Position numbers and translations under genes: made by a program. The notes beneath the pieces are model-generated. The model searched no databases. It was not told where the DNA came from and worked only from the letters and a program-made list of their open reading frames with translations. From Agarilytica rhodophyticola (lineage in GTDB: Bacteria > Pseudomonadota > Gammaproteobacteria > Pseudomonadales > Cellvibrionaceae), in NCBI RefSeq assembly GCF_002157225.2, contig NZ_CP020038.1, forward strand, positions 5,176,501 to 5,240,500: a DNA stretch of 64,000 bases. The letters run 5' to 3'. This document shows positions 36,887 to 47,717 of this stretch, in pieces. Each line of letters starts with the position of its first letter. Within the stretch, counting starts at the first letter, position 1.

Positions 36887-39157
36887 TTAGAAAGACGGTG
36901 GAGAAAACTGTTTAAACCATAATAAAGCGGCATTATTTGCATTATTATCATCGGTAAAAAATGCCCAGTTTTCGTTTGTATCTTTTGGGCTTACTGCAAA
37001 GCCTTCTAAGTTACTACTATTTGGTGCGATATATTCGACTCTTGTGTTAAATTGACGGTTACCATTGCTAGATGCAACTGAGCTTAAGTCGCTAAGTTCG
37101 AGATAGTTAGGCCCAGTATTGTGTAATATATAAAGTATGCCACTGGAGCGATCAAACTCCAGCCCTGCGTTTTGCTCACGTCCAGTAGCATAACTACCGA
37201 CGAAAGTAATATTACGATCATTATTCGGGTCTAGATCGAATACATAAATAATCCCGCCTTTTTCACGAGCCACAAACATTAAACCGTTCATACCGTTTTT
37301 ACTGGTATAAAGTTGTCCCGTAGCATCTCTAAAGCCTCTGTTTTGCAGCCATGAATCAGGTACGAAAGTAATGCCTTCGGGGCCTTTATTACCGTTATTA
37401 CCAACATATTCACTAACATCCCAACGATGCACACTTTTAGTAACACCAAATTCTGAAATATCAAATTGATGAATAATATTGTCTCGTTCCTGCATCAGAT
37501 AAACATAGGGCTGGCGATAGTCCACCTGCGTAATTCCCTCAAGGTCGGCATCGTGCTGCCACTTAGCGATACCACTTGTATTTGAATCTATCTCAAATCC
37601 ACCTCGGCCATTTTCTTTCAGCGCCCAGAACTTACCAGGCCCGTTGTTGGTACAAACCCACAATGTTCTGGTAACTGGATTCCAATGAGCACCACTTAAA
37701 TCTGCACGAAACTCACTATCCAAATCAGTTAATACTGTCGCTTGATTGTCTGGTTCTGCCGGCCAGTCTTGCAGTGTTGACGCAGAAGCAACAACAATGC
37801 TTATAGCTGCATTCGCAGTTAGAAGACCGCTATCGGTCACTGTTGCTGTTATAATATGAGTTCCAATACTTAATGTGTTAATAGTAATACTATCACCCAT
37901 ACCAATGGCGCCATCGATACTTGAAGTCCACTGCAAACTATTGCTGATATTGCCATCTTCAAAATCATTGGCATTACCGGTAAAGGTAACAGTTTCGCCA
38001 TCTGTAAAACGTGTATCATTAACAGGCGCACTAATTGCTACTACTGGCGCCTGGTTAGCACTCGGTTCTGGGTTAACGTTAATTGCTACTGTTGCTTGCG
38101 AACTCAACTCACTATCATTCCCTTGTAGTTGCAAAACATAACTTCCTGCTTCGGTAAAACTTACACTGGTGCTAGCTTGATTGGCATTATTAAAATTCAC
38201 GGTTGCCGGGCCACTAACTAGACTCCACATAGCGGACACCTCTCCGGGAGGATTTGGTAAACCATCATCGCTTATGGTGCCACTAAGTAATGCGGTGGCG
38301 GGAAGTGTAATCGTTTGTGCAGATCCCGCAGTCACCACAGGTGCCTGATTAACATTAGGTAACATCAAGACACTGAGGCCTTGCTGAACACTGGCCATAG
38401 AACCATCATCGTCTGTTACTGTCAGGCTTACAGTGTAGGTACCCGAATTTAAATAAGTATGCCTCGGGTTGATATCTGCTGATTGGTTACCATCACCAAA
38501 ACTCCAGGCATAACTTCTGATTACACCGTCTGCATCGCTGGAGCTATTGGTAAAATCACAGCTTAATTCCGAACAGACAAAACTAAACATTGGCCTAGGC
38601 GTTTGATTGGGTATCGCATCCCCCAACTCCACATCCATTTGCGAGAAATTCATAAATATTTTTTTGCCGTTATCGGGGTCATCATTAATAAATCGTAGCC
38701 GACCCTCGACCAGTTGGTTCCTGGTCGTAATAATAGAAGATAAATCCCATACGAAATTATTAATTTTACCCGAACTATTACCTGGCAAAACTGTAGATGC
38801 CAAAATACTGTCGCCTACACGATACTCTGCAGTAAAGTTGCCTGTCCAATCTTTCTCTGGTCGATAGTTGAAGGTAATTAAAACCTCGGTTGGATCACCA
38901 AGGCTAATATCTGGATCATTATATTGAGCTTCCCACCAAAATGATGGGTCGCTTCCCAGTATTTCTAGTTTTTCATCTTCATCTAGAGAATTTATCTCAT
39001 CTAAAGGCTCAGTACCTTCTGAGCTACCCACAAAGTACTCTTTATTATCTTTATTGTCGAAGACATTATTTACTAATAAAGCCTCCTGTCCCCAAGCACC
39101 TAATGGCAACAAAGATAAGCACAAGGCTATCGCTGTTAAATATTGAACTGCTTTCAT
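36887..39157 (-). CDS. Secreted PKD-domain protein with C-terminal propeller-like domain
   Basis: A 756-aa protein with a signal peptide (PLGAWG-QEA). An N-terminal beta-sandwich of about 190 residues leads to a PKD domain (SYAWSFGDGNQSADINPRHTY with SLTVTDDDGS). Two further Ig/PKD-like units follow (about 265-360 and 370-460). The C-terminal part (about 475-756) has strands such as DLSGAHWNPVTRTLWVCTNN, LEGITQVDYRQPYVYL and NAGLEFDRSSGILYILHNTG, like SdiA-regulated or phytase-like propellers. It probably acts outside the cell or on the surface. It sits 89 bases upstream of the acidic beta-helix gene on the same strand. Confidence 0.78.
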   Translation of the reverse strand: MKAVQYLTAIALCLSLLPLGAWGQEALLVNNVFDNKDNKEYFVGSSEGTEPLDEINSLDEDEKLEILGSDPSFWWEAQYNDPDISLGDPTEVLITFNYRPEKDWTGNFTAEYRVGDSILASTVLPGNSSGKINNFVWDLSSIITTRNQLVEGRLRFINDDPDNGKKIFMNFSQMDVELGDAIPNQTPRPMFSFVCSELSCDFTNSSSDADGVIRSYAWSFGDGNQSADINPRHTYLNSGTYTVSLTVTDDDGSMASVQQGLSVLMLPNVNQAPVVTAGSAQTITLPATALLSGTISDDGLPNPPGEVSAMWSLVSGPATVNFNNANQASTSVSFTEAGSYVLQLQGNDSELSSQATVAINVNPEPSANQAPVVAISAPVNDTRFTDGETVTFTGNANDFEDGNISNSLQWTSSIDGAIGMGDSITINTLSIGTHIITATVTDSGLLTANAAISIVVASASTLQDWPAEPDNQATVLTDLDSEFRADLSGAHWNPVTRTLWVCTNNGPGKFWALKENGRGGFEIDSNTSGIAKWQHDADLEGITQVDYRQPYVYLMQERDNIIHQFDISEFGVTKSVHRWDVSEYVGNNGNKGPEGITFVPDSWLQNRGFRDATGQLYTSKNGMNGLMFVAREKGGIIYVFDLDPNNDRNITFVGSYATGREQNAGLEFDRSSGILYILHNTGPNYLELSDLSSVASSNGNRQFNTRVEYIAPNSSNLEGFAVSPKDTNENWAFFTDDNNANNAALLWFKQFSPPSF

Positions 39158-40424
39158 AAATTATATGATTCTCATAGTTACATTAAGTTAAGCCAACTAA
39201 ATATATACAAATACTAGACCGTATATAAAGCTGATACGAGTGAAGAAAATAAAGTTGTTAAAAAAAATTTTATAAATTACAAATGATAATAGCTAAACCA
39301 GGTGTATCACTATCGTTACGGTTAAAATAGTTATGACCTAAAATTTAAAATACACATAAAATCAACCCATCAGAAAATTCTACTAGACTAATAGCAAAAA
39401 TATTTATGGATTTGACTTAACCGATCTAGATAATACATATTCTCTACTGTAATAAATGTGTCATATTTCACTTATTGTGATCAAACCGATAAATGGATAT
39501 CAGCTCTTTTAAGAATATGGGAAAATAAAAAATACGAATTCACAATTTACTCATACAAGGAAATTTAATCGCACAACATATATGACCAAAATATATTTAT
39601 TAATTTTAGATTAGTATTTATTTTCATAAGTTTATGAAAAATAAAAATAACAAGAAAGAGTAAGCGGCAACAGCGCACAATAACATCTTAAAACTGAATA
39701 ATTTCCCCAACTATTTAAATTGCTATCCTTCTATTTTTCATCTTCTGGCATTATTTTCGGTGGAAACCATAATAGTTATTTCTATTTCTTACTCCATATA
39801 GTTTTTAGCTCGCAGTTAAATTTTTTACTTTAAATTTAACAAAAACACTATTAAAGACTTTCTTTCATACACTTTTTATTTGTACCAATTTAATTACATC
39901 AAGTTATAAATCTGATTTAATATAAACGCTTTGAATAATAGATTGGGTATGGGATGCACTTAAATAGGGAAGCCTTTTGGGCGGGAGGATAAGTTGTTGC
40001 AACAGCGAAAAATAGACGAGGACAACTATTCTTTATTTCTTAAAATAAATTCAAAAAGAAAACGAACTTCATAATTTTTTAAATACGAAAATTACTCGGA
40101 ACAAAGTGGGGAAATTTCCTTACTCAATAACGATGTCAGAGTATTCTGACTAACCGAAAAACCATAAATACATGAAATTACATAAATAAAATTTTATATA
40201 TACCCACCTATTTATATGCCCCAGGGGCGCAACATTCTCAAAGAACACAAAAACTTTATTTCTGAAAATTTCATTTAAAAAAGTACAATTGATGAAAATA
40301 GTTATTCACTAAATACTTATTTAATAGTTAATCAGTTAAATACTACTTATACTCGCTCAACAAAATCACTATAAAAAATGTGACAAAATACAAAATGCTT
40401 TCGACTAACAAGGGAAGAATTAAC
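39158..40424. other. AT-rich intergenic region
   Basis: A 1.27-kb divergent gap between the PKD protein gene (minus) and the Tat beta-helix gene (plus). It is strongly AT-rich with no ORF, tRNA or clear terminator that I can support. A GGGAAG about nine bases before ATG 40425 is the ribosome-binding site of the right-hand gene. Promoters of both neighbours should lie here but no pair of boxes stands out. Confidence 0.5.
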
Positions 40425-41906
40425 ATGTCAAAATTTAATCGAAGAAACTTTATTAGAAGTGCCAGTACTATCGGCGGAATTGGGATTCTTGCTAGTACCC
40501 AAACTAGCCTCTCTGCAACCACCAATAGATCAAGTCTTACTAGTGCCGAAGCAGCCTCTGGAATTACTGCTGTCAATGAAGAATATTGTCCTGGTGATAT
40601 TAGGCGCTACCTTACAACTAGCGATTTATCCAGATATAAAACTGGAGAACTTACCCGTTACAACGAATACAGCAGTGAAACCGCAAATGACCAAGACGTA
40701 AGGTATGCGCTACAAGCCGCTCATGATCAAGGCGATCAAGTTGGTGGTGCCAGACCTTACTTACCTGGAGGTGGCTGGGTAATCTCAGCGTCTATCTACC
40801 CTTGCCAACTGGGCATGCATGGAGAATCAAGTTTAAATTCAGTGATCAGGTGCAATGGTTGTGACGCTTTTGTTATTCAAGGCCATATCGATTGGAGTGG
40901 CCGACCAGCAAGAGTGTTTGAAAAATTCGGTATAAATTCCCTCCACGGTGACTTGTGCAAAGATAATTGGGGTTTTAAGTTTGAACCCGCTACAAAGAAT
41001 AAGATTGGTTTTACCGTACGAGATCTAGAAATCGGAATAAAAGGGCCCTTTGGTGGCGGATTTTATTTAACAAACCTCTATCGCGCGCACATTGAAAATG
41101 TTGGTATGACAGACATTTCCTGCATGGTTCAGATTGTCGGTCGCGTAGTACAAGCAACTTTTCGTAACGTTATGAGTAACAACGATGATCCGGCTTCATC
41201 GACGGTAATTTCTCCCTATGGCATTAATATTCAGGAGAAAGAAGGCCTAGTTTGTGAAAATATTGTCTTTGAAAACTGTGCCTATATTGGCGGTGAAATA
41301 GGAATATATCATTTAGCTGGTGCCCATATTGAGTTTCTCAATTTTGACACAGAAACAACGAAATATGGCGCTTTTATTGAAGCAGAATGTTATATGCATG
41401 GCAGCATAATGGGGTGTTCAAAAGATGCTAATGAATGGACAGGAATTAAACGCATTAAACGTGCGGGCTACGGAATTTCAGTGCCTCACGATGGCACAAT
41501 ATTCGACAGTGTGGACGTTAACACTTTAAACAGACCCAGTCTTCCAAATAGCTCTTATGGATTTGACCTTGGCGATGACAGTGCTCAAATGATTCACGGT
41601 GTCATTATAAAAAACTGCAGAATTCGTGGAGATCAAGCTTCCATGGCAGATGGAATAAGAGGAAGACATTTACGGGAAGCAACCATCGAAGATAATTTAT
41701 TTAGAAGTGACTGCTTTATAGGAAGAGCAATGAATATCGATGGCAGAAGGTTATTTATTAATAGAAATAGTTGCCGTGGAGAAGTTATAGAAGTTCAAGA
41801 TGGCGACAGAAATGACAACGCTTGTGGTGAAATTAAATATAACGACTGTCGTACTCTAACAACAAATTTATCTGAGCCAAGCAAATGGCAAATTGTAGAT
41901 CTTTAA
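40425..41906 (+). CDS. Tat-exported parallel beta-helix protein (pectate lyase-like fold)
   Basis: A 493-aa protein. ATG 40425 starts a Tat signal, MSKFNRRNFIRSASTIGGIG, with twin Arg followed by a hydrophobic stretch and an Ala-rich end. The mature part has regularly spaced strand turns typical of right-handed beta-helices (GFTVRDLEIGIKGPFGGGFY, GLVCENIVFENCAYIGGEIG, HGVIIKNCRIRG, EATIEDNLFRSDCF, RRLFINRNSCRG). Such folds serve polysaccharide lyases, epimerases and tailspikes. The catalytic residues are not evident, so a polysaccharide-active role is inference. It is one of three adjacent secreted beta-rich proteins and the only one on the plus strand. Confidence 0.78.
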   Translation: MSKFNRRNFIRSASTIGGIGILASTQTSLSATTNRSSLTSAEAASGITAVNEEYCPGDIRRYLTTSDLSRYKTGELTRYNEYSSETANDQDVRYALQAAHDQGDQVGGARPYLPGGGWVISASIYPCQLGMHGESSLNSVIRCNGCDAFVIQGHIDWSGRPARVFEKFGINSLHGDLCKDNWGFKFEPATKNKIGFTVRDLEIGIKGPFGGGFYLTNLYRAHIENVGMTDISCMVQIVGRVVQATFRNVMSNNDDPASSTVISPYGINIQEKEGLVCENIVFENCAYIGGEIGIYHLAGAHIEFLNFDTETTKYGAFIEAECYMHGSIMGCSKDANEWTGIKRIKRAGYGISVPHDGTIFDSVDVNTLNRPSLPNSSYGFDLGDDSAQMIHGVIIKNCRIRGDQASMADGIRGRHLREATIEDNLFRSDCFIGRAMNIDGRRLFINRNSCRGEVIEVQDGDRNDNACGEIKYNDCRTLTTNLSEPSKWQIVDL

Positions 41907-42008
41907 AGGCTGGTTAATTTAGAAAGAACAAATATATAAGCTATATATCTAAGCTAAAGCTCGGAGTTAAACAAGCCGAGCTTATATTATACACCCCCCT
42001 CTTTGAAG

Positions 42009-42548
42009 CTAATCTTTGTTAACAATTGAGAGTACATCTCCAATTAAAGCTGCACTAAACGCAATAATCAAACTCAAACTGACCAAAGCAAGTACGTGTG
42101 CCATAGAAATAAACCAGAAAACTTTTGGTGTCGCCTGACAAAAATCTTGCACTTCAAAAACGGCTGGCATCCATTTATCTAATGGTGCCCATTCAGGAAA
42201 GTTAGCAAAAAAAGCACAAGAACCACCATTGCCAATACTGTATTCGACAACAATTAAATTCCAAGTTTCTAGTGCTAAGCCCAATGCTAGTATCAATGCG
42301 CTAAGACTCATGAGAATTCTAGCCGGCAACCAAGTTTTAACAAACATCGCCAATAATGCCACTAGAGCAATGGCGAACAACCATACGCGGGTATAGATAC
42401 ATAACTCGCATGGGTATACGTGTAAAACATGCTGATAAAACAATGCACCTAGGTCTAAACCCACGCACAGAATAAATACTACCAGCCAAAACCAAAGTGT
42501 TTGTCCTGTTTGTAATATGTTGCGGTAATTAACATTCATCATAAACAT
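42009..42548 (-). CDS. dsbB: DsbB-family disulfide bond formation protein
   Basis: A 179-aa inner-membrane protein with four TM helices. The first periplasmic loop has the redox pair CELC, followed by IYTRVWLF as in DsbB. The second periplasmic loop has a Cys in GGSCAFFANFPEW and another in VQDFCQATPKVF, about 26 residues apart. DsbB reoxidises DsbA with quinones. Here it may serve the Cys-containing secreted proteins nearby, but no dsbA is adjacent. Whether it is the housekeeping copy or a paralogue cannot be told. Several in-frame ATGs lie near the start; the first is used. Confidence 0.85.
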   Translation of the reverse strand: MFMMNVNYRNILQTGQTLWFWLVVFILCVGLDLGALFYQHVLHVYPCELCIYTRVWLFAIALVALLAMFVKTWLPARILMSLSALILALGLALETWNLIVVEYSIGNGGSCAFFANFPEWAPLDKWMPAVFEVQDFCQATPKVFWFISMAHVLALVSLSLIIAFSAALIGDVLSIVNKD

Positions 42549-42765
42549 ATCTTTTTAATAAGCTGATCAATAGATATCTTATCTGTCCAACTTCGACTTT
42601 ACATCTATTGTTTTAGTTCATCATTAAAATAAGACGACTTACAATAATTGGAAGCGTATTTTTTGCGCCATATCAAAATAATAACCATTTAACTGTCCAA
42701 AAAGCTTTATCGAGAAATTTTCCCGGCACTCTTTTCTCCGCACTCTTTCCTCAAGAGTGGCGCAC

Positions 42766-42794
42766 AAAAAAGGCTGCCTATGGCAGCCTTTTTT
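42766..42794. terminator. Bidirectional terminator after tuf copy 2
   Basis: Same hairpin as at 22859-22887: GGCTGCC, three-base loop, GGCAGCC, between A6 and T6. It ends the str operon transcript. An additional hairpin CACTCTT/AAGAGTG at 42741-42759 lies just beyond. Confidence 0.9.
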
Positions 42795-42815
42795 ATCGCA
42801 GTGAAACAGTGTCAA

Positions 42816-44039
42816 TTACGCAATAATTTTTGCTACAACACCTGCACCTACAGTACGACCACCTTCACGAATCGCAAAACGCAAACCTTCGTCCATCGCA
42901 ATTGGGCAGATCAACGTCACTGTCATTTGAATGTTATCACCTGGCATCACCATCTCAACGCCTTCTGGTAATTCACAAGCACCGGTTACGTCCGTGGTAC
43001 GGAAGTAAAACTGGGGACGGTAGCCTTTAAAGAAAGGCGTATGACGACCACCTTCATCTTTGGACAAGACGTATACTTCACCTTCGAAAGTCGTGTGAGG
43101 CGTAATAGAACCTACATGCGCCAATACTTGACCACGCTCTACTTCTTCACGCTTAGTACCACGCAACAGAACACCCACGTTCTCACCTGCACGGCCTTCG
43201 TCAAGTAACTTACGGAACATTTCAACACCGGTGACAGTCGTCTTTGTCGTCTCTTTAACACCGACAATTTCAACTTCTTCACCTACTTTAACAATACCGC
43301 GCTCAACACGACCTGTCACAACCGTTCCACGACCTTGGATCGAGAACACGTCTTCGATAGGCATAATGAAAGCACCGTCGATCGCACGCTCTGGCTCAGG
43401 AATGTATTCATCCAACGTCTCAACCAACTTCTTAACCGCTGATGTACCCAATTCGTTGTCGTCTTGACCGTTCAACGCCATCAAAGCAGAACCCGCAATA
43501 ATGGGCGTGTCGTCTCCTGGGAATTCATACTCAGAAAGAAGATCACGTAATTCCATTTCAACCAATTCCAACATCTCTGCGTATTCTTCTGAGTCTACAC
43601 CGCCACAGTCTTCTGCTAGAAGGTCTGCTTTGTTCAAGAACACCACAATGTAAGGTACACCTACCTGACGAGACAACAAGATGTGCTCACGTGTTTGTGG
43701 CATAGGGCCATCCGTAGAACCACACACTAAGATCGCACCGTCCATTTGAGCAGCACCAGTGATCATGTTTTTCACGTAGTCCGCGTGTCCTGGACAGTCA
43801 ACGTGGGCGTAGTGACGCGTAGGCGAGTCATACTCAACATGAGACGTCGCGATGGTGATACCGCGCTCACGCTCTTCCGGTGCATTATCGATACCATCAA
43901 AAGCAACGGCGTCACCGCCCCATACTTCCGCACATACGCGCGTTAAGGCTGCTGTTAATGTTGTTTTACCGTGGTCAACGTGACCTATCGTGCCTACGTT
44001 TACATGCGGTTTATTTCTTTCAAATTTTTCTTTAGCCAC
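42816..44039 (-). CDS. tuf: Elongation factor Tu, copy 2 (str operon)
   Basis: A 407-aa EF-Tu identical in protein to copies 1 and 3. It occupies the normal tufA place, 73 bp after fusA. The start is GTG 44039, with GAGG nine bases upstream. The whole gene and its terminator match copy 1, including the GTG start, while the ribosome-binding regions differ. Confidence 0.97.
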   Translation of the reverse strand: MAKEKFERNKPHVNVGTIGHVDHGKTTLTAALTRVCAEVWGGDAVAFDGIDNAPEERERGITIATSHVEYDSPTRHYAHVDCPGHADYVKNMITGAAQMDGAILVCGSTDGPMPQTREHILLSRQVGVPYIVVFLNKADLLAEDCGGVDSEEYAEMLELVEMELRDLLSEYEFPGDDTPIIAGSALMALNGQDDNELGTSAVKKLVETLDEYIPEPERAIDGAFIMPIEDVFSIQGRGTVVTGRVERGIVKVGEEVEIVGVKETTKTTVTGVEMFRKLLDEGRAGENVGVLLRGTKREEVERGQVLAHVGSITPHTTFEGEVYVLSKDEGGRHTPFFKGYRPQFYFRTTDVTGACELPEGVEMVMPGDNIQMTVTLICPIAMDEGLRFAIREGGRTVGAGVVAKIIA

Positions 44040-44112
44040 TCTTAATTTCCTCTAAAAAATTTTATCTCTTTAAAGAAATAGGATCTGTTGAACTTTCAAC
44101 AGGCCCAGGTCT

Positions 44113-46224
44113 TTATTCACCAATTGTGTTTTTTGCAATCACACTGTCAGCAACATTTTTCGGTGCTTCGGCATATTTGTCGAATTCCATTGTAAATGTT
44201 GCGCGGCCTTGTGTTGCGGAACGTAAATCAGTTGCATAGCCGAACATTTCCGCCAAAGGTACTTCTACTTTAATAACCTTTCCGGATGAGTTGTCTTCCA
44301 TACCCTGAATCAAACCACGACGACGGTTCAGATCTCCGACTACGTCCCCCATGTTTTCTTCAGGTGTTACTACTTCCACCTTCATCATTGGCTCAAGCAA
44401 TACAGCTCCGCCTTCTTGTGCCAATTTTTTGGTCGCCATCGATGCCGCAATTTTAAATGCCATTTCACTTGAGTCCACATCGTGGTATGAACCGTCGTAA
44501 AGTGTCGCTTTTAAACCGAGAAGAGGATAACCCGCTAGTACTCCGTTTTGCATTTGCTCAGAAATGCCTTTCTCAATAGCAGGAATATATTCTTTAGGTA
44601 CAACACCACCAACAATTTCATTTACAAATTCAAGGCCTTCAGCATTACTATCTTCTGCTGGCTCAAATTTAACCCAAATATGGCCAAACTGCCCGCGGCC
44701 ACCAGATTGACGAACAAATTTGCCTTCGATATCGCTTATCTTGGTAATTCTCTCACGATAAGCAACTTGTGGTTTACCAATATTGGCTTCCACATTGAAT
44801 TCTCTGCGCATGCGGTCGACAAGTATATCTAAGTGCAACTCGCCCATACCAGAGATAATTGTTTGACCAGTTTCCTCATCGGTTTTAACACGAAATGAGG
44901 GATCTTCTTGTGCAAGCTTGCCTAAGGCAATGCCCATTTTTTCCTGGTCTGCCTGAGACTTTGGCTCAACTGCAACGGAGATAACCGGCTCTGGAAACTC
45001 CATTCGTTCCAAAATAATTTTGCCGTTCTCCGCGCACAGAGTATCTCCCGTGGTGACATCTTTGAGTCCGATTGCTGCCGCGATATCTCCGGCCAGTACC
45101 TCTTTGATCTCTTCACGGCTATTAGCGTGCATTTGCACCATACGACCTACACGCTCTTTTTTCTGTTTTACCGAATTGTAAACACCCGTTCCACTTTCCA
45201 ACTTACCGGAATACACTCGGAAGAAAGTGAGGGTACCAACAAAGGGATCGGTAGCAATCTTAAAAGCCAGTGCAGAGAAAGGGGCATTATCATCTGCTGA
45301 GCGACTGTCTTTGGTCTCACCGTCATCTAGCGTACCTTCGATAGCCTTAACTTCTGTTGGTGCGGGCAAATATTCAATCACCGCATCTAACACAGCTTGC
45401 ACACCTTTATTTTTAAAAGCAGAGCCGCCCAATACCGGTACGATCTCATTGGCAAGTGTACGCATGCGAATACCTTTCTTAATATCGGCTTCGCTTAACT
45501 CTCCCTCTTCGAGGTACTTGTCCATAAGCTCTTCATTAGCTTCAGCGGCAGCTTCCACGAGATATTCGCGCATACTTTCACATTCGACGGCAATATCTTC
45601 TGGAATATCGCCGTATTCGAAGGTCATTCCCATGTCTTCTTCATTCCAAAGAATGGCCTTCATTTTAATTAGGTCGACAACGCCTTTGAATTCATCTTCT
45701 GCACCTATGGTCATCTGTAAAGGCACAGGCATGGCGTTTAGGCGATCCTTGAGCTGTTCAACAACGCTCATAAAATTAGCGCCCGCACGATCCATTTTAT
45801 TAACAAAAACCATGCGCGGAACTTCATACTTATTAGCTTGACGCCAAACGGTTTCCGTCTGCGGTTGCACTCCCGAAGAGCCACACAAAACCACAATAGC
45901 GCCATCGAGAACACGCAAGGAACGCTCTACTTCAATAGTGAAATCTACGTGCCCTGGTGTATCAATGATATTAATTCGGTGTTGGTCAAACTGCTGTTGC
46001 ATCCCTTGCCAGAAGCATGTGGTTGCAGCTGAGGTAATCGTAATGCCTCGTTCTTGCTCTTGCTCCATCCAGTCCATAGTAGCTGCGCCGTCGTGCACTT
46101 CACCAATCTTATGAGATAGACCAGTATAAAATAATACACGCTCAGTGGTGGTAGTTTTACCAGCGTCAACATGCGCACATATACCGATATTTCGGTAGCG
46201 TTCTATAGGTGTTTTACGCGCCAC
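44113..46224 (-). CDS. fusA: Elongation factor G (str operon copy)
   Basis: A 703-aa EF-G, the translocase GTPase. Motifs: G1 [13 protein letters not shown]2 [12 protein letters not shown]3 DTPGHVDF, G4 NKMDR, domain [18 protein letters not shown], and domain V ending [18 protein letters not shown]. The start is GTG 46224 with GAGG nine bases upstream. It lies between rpsG and tuf copy 2, but a strong terminator-like hairpin separates it from rpsG. It differs widely from the second EF-G at 24614-26698. Confidence 0.97.
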   Translation of the reverse strand: MARKTPIERYRNIGICAHVDAGKTTTTERVLFYTGLSHKIGEVHDGAATMDWMEQEQERGITITSAATTCFWQGMQQQFDQHRINIIDTPGHVDFTIEVERSLRVLDGAIVVLCGSSGVQPQTETVWRQANKYEVPRMVFVNKMDRAGANFMSVVEQLKDRLNAMPVPLQMTIGAEDEFKGVVDLIKMKAILWNEEDMGMTFEYGDIPEDIAVECESMREYLVEAAAEANEELMDKYLEEGELSEADIKKGIRMRTLANEIVPVLGGSAFKNKGVQAVLDAVIEYLPAPTEVKAIEGTLDDGETKDSRSADDNAPFSALAFKIATDPFVGTLTFFRVYSGKLESGTGVYNSVKQKKERVGRMVQMHANSREEIKEVLAGDIAAAIGLKDVTTGDTLCAENGKIILERMEFPEPVISVAVEPKSQADQEKMGIALGKLAQEDPSFRVKTDEETGQTIISGMGELHLDILVDRMRREFNVEANIGKPQVAYRERITKISDIEGKFVRQSGGRGQFGHIWVKFEPAEDSNAEGLEFVNEIVGGVVPKEYIPAIEKGISEQMQNGVLAGYPLLGLKATLYDGSYHDVDSSEMAFKIAASMATKKLAQEGGAVLLEPMMKVEVVTPEENMGDVVGDLNRRRGLIQGMEDNSSGKVIKVEVPLAEMFGYATDLRSATQGRATFTMEFDKYAEAPKNVADSVIAKNTIGE

Positions 46225-46420
46225 GATTTATTACCTCGATGAGAGCATTGAACATAAAAGTAATTATTCGTTTAGTAAATAACGGTTAGTCCATTATAGG
46301 AGGGGATAACAGTCATTAAACGTATAATCAATATTTTCGTTTTCTTTTTAAAAGCAGCAACTGATTATTGTTTGGCATTTTCAAGTAATTTTGAACACAT
46401 TCAGGCAACTGCTAAACGTC

Positions 46421-46450
46421 AAAAAGGCAGCATAGATAGCTGCCTTTTTA
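46421..46450. terminator. Bidirectional hairpin between rpsG and fusA
   Basis: GGCAGC, seven-base loop, GCTGCC, flanked by A5 and T5, lies about 25 bases after the rpsG stop. On the minus strand it would stop or reduce transcription inside the str operon, so fusA-tuf may depend on read-through or a promoter in the 46225-46420 spacer. Confidence 0.8.
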
Positions 46451-46474
46451 CGCACTCGGATATTAGCAAAAACC

Positions 46475-46945
46475 TTAAAAGCGGAAGTGAGAAAACGCTT
46501 TGTTTGCTTCTGCCATACGGTGAACATCTTCACGCTTCTTAACTGCGCCGCCTTTACTTTGAGCAGCGTCAATTAACTCACCAGCCAAACGCTGAGGCAT
46601 AGACTTTTCACTACGAGAACGCGAGTATTCCACTAACCACCGCATTGCCAAAGCAACACGACGAGAAGGTCTTACTTCTACTGGAACTTGGTAAGTAGCA
46701 CCACCAACACGGCGAGATTTTACTTCCACAAGAGGAGCAATATTTTCTAATGCTTCTTCAAATGTTTCCAGTGGATCTTTGTTAAGCTTTTCACCAACGA
46801 TATCAAGAGCACCGTAAACAATTCTCTCGGCGACTGACTTTTTACCACTGATCATAACGTGGTTCATAAATTTCGCTAATGTGACATTGCCAAACTTAGG
46901 ATCTGGCAAGATCTCGCGTTTAGCGACGACTCTTCTTCTAGGCAT
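46475..46945 (-). CDS. rpsG: 30S ribosomal protein S7
   Basis: A 156-aa S7, primary binder of the 16S 3' major domain and autoregulator of the str operon in E. coli. It begins [20 protein letters not shown] and has the family core [13 protein letters not shown] and [14 protein letters not shown]. The ATG at 46945 is close to its ribosome-binding site. It is separated from rpsL by an unusually long, repeat-bearing 400-bp spacer. Confidence 0.97.
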   Translation of the reverse strand: MPRRRVVAKREILPDPKFGNVTLAKFMNHVMISGKKSVAERIVYGALDIVGEKLNKDPLETFEEALENIAPLVEVKSRRVGGATYQVPVEVRPSRRVALAMRWLVEYSRSRSEKSMPQRLAGELIDAAQSKGGAVKKREDVHRMAEANKAFSHFRF

Positions 46946-47021
46946 ACTGAATAATCTCTCTCAAATTCAGGGTTATCTGGGATAAGCACAGGGATGTGCT
47001 GTATGCCAAAATCGCAGGAGC

Positions 47022-47250
47022 AGATTTTGGCTGTTTGACTCGCCAAGATCTCAGTTAAAAACTAGCAGATTTTGGCTTTCTAAGTCGCCAAGATCTCAAT
47101 TTAAAACCACCAAAATTTTGGCTGCTTAACACGCCTCAATCTCTTTTAAAACTCCGAAGACTTTGACTGCCTAATTCACCAAAGCTTTTATTAACAACCC
47201 TCAGCAAATCTAGACTACTTTCTCTGAAACTTCTTACCCAGCCTTACTTT
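47022..47250. repeat. Degenerate tandem repeats of about 45 bp in the rpsL-rpsG spacer
   Basis: Units begin near 47022, 47067, 47113, 47158 and about 47204, a period of 45-46 bp. The first two are very similar (agattttggct, cgccaagatctca, ttaaaa), the third and fourth keep the pattern with many changes, and the fifth is barely recognisable. They fill most of the 46946-47345 gap and would be transcribed between rpsL and rpsG. No ORF or CRISPR-like structure. Confidence 0.75.
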
Positions 47251-47345
47251 TAATAGCTTGACCGCATCTCTATTTGGCCCAACTATTATCTCTATCTAAT
47301 ATCTACAACATTTGTAGGCAAAAAAACGCGTTAGTACTGAGCGTC

Positions 47346-47717
47346 TTACTTAGGACGCTTAGTACCATACTTCGAACGACCTTGCTTACGATCGCTAACA
47401 CCTGATGTATCAAGTGCACCACGAACAGTGTGGTATCGAACACCTGGCAAGTCTTTTACACGACCGCCACGAATCAATACAACACTATGCTCTTGCAAGT
47501 TATGCCCTTCACCACCAATGTAAGATGATACTTCGAAGCCGTTCGTTAAACGAACACGACAAACTTTACGCAGAGCAGAGTTTGGCTTCTTAGGTGTAGT
47601 GGTGTAAACGCGAGTACAAACACCGCGTCGCTGAGGGCAAGCTTCTAGAGCACGAACATCGCTCGCTTGAATCTTGCGTTTTCTCGGCTTACGAACCAAC
47701 TGGTTGATCGTTGCCAT
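47346..47717 (-). CDS. rpsL: 30S ribosomal protein S12
   Basis: A 123-aa decoding-centre protein. Contains [18 protein letters not shown] and [17 protein letters not shown]. The Lys residues that mutate to streptomycin resistance (Lys43 counting Met, and Lys88 in GRVKDLPG) are wild type, so sensitivity at this target is expected. It is the first gene of the str operon with its own promoter about 130 bp upstream, and is followed by a long repeat-bearing spacer. Confidence 0.98.
   Translation of the reverse strand: MATINQLVRKPRKRKIQASDVRALEACPQRRGVCTRVYTTTPKKPNSALRKVCRVRLTNGFEVSSYIGGEGHNLQEHSVVLIRGGRVKDLPGVRYHTVRGALDTSGVSDRKQGRSKYGTKRPK

Larger units (their letters stand above)
42766..44040. 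repeat. tuf direct repeat, right copy
   Basis: The partner of 22859-24133, same orientation and, as read, identical over about 1,275 bp. Identity ends at the A-run of the terminator on one side and one base past the GTG start codon on the other. The two repeats flank about 18.6 kb of accessory genes. Confidence 0.9.

Noticed and set aside
24133..42765. Classical transposon or integrative element
   Set aside because: No transposase, integrase, terminal inverted repeats or tRNA attachment site was seen; only the tuf direct repeats bound the block.
22859..44040. tuf copies as an assembly artefact
   Set aside because: Flanks are distinct and gene-consistent at each copy, and copy 3 has its own silent changes; long reads would still be needed to be certain of copies 1 and 2.
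47022..47250. Possible CRISPR array in the rpsL-rpsG spacer
   Set aside because: Repeats are contiguous, degenerate and lack unique spacers of constant length; no cas genes.
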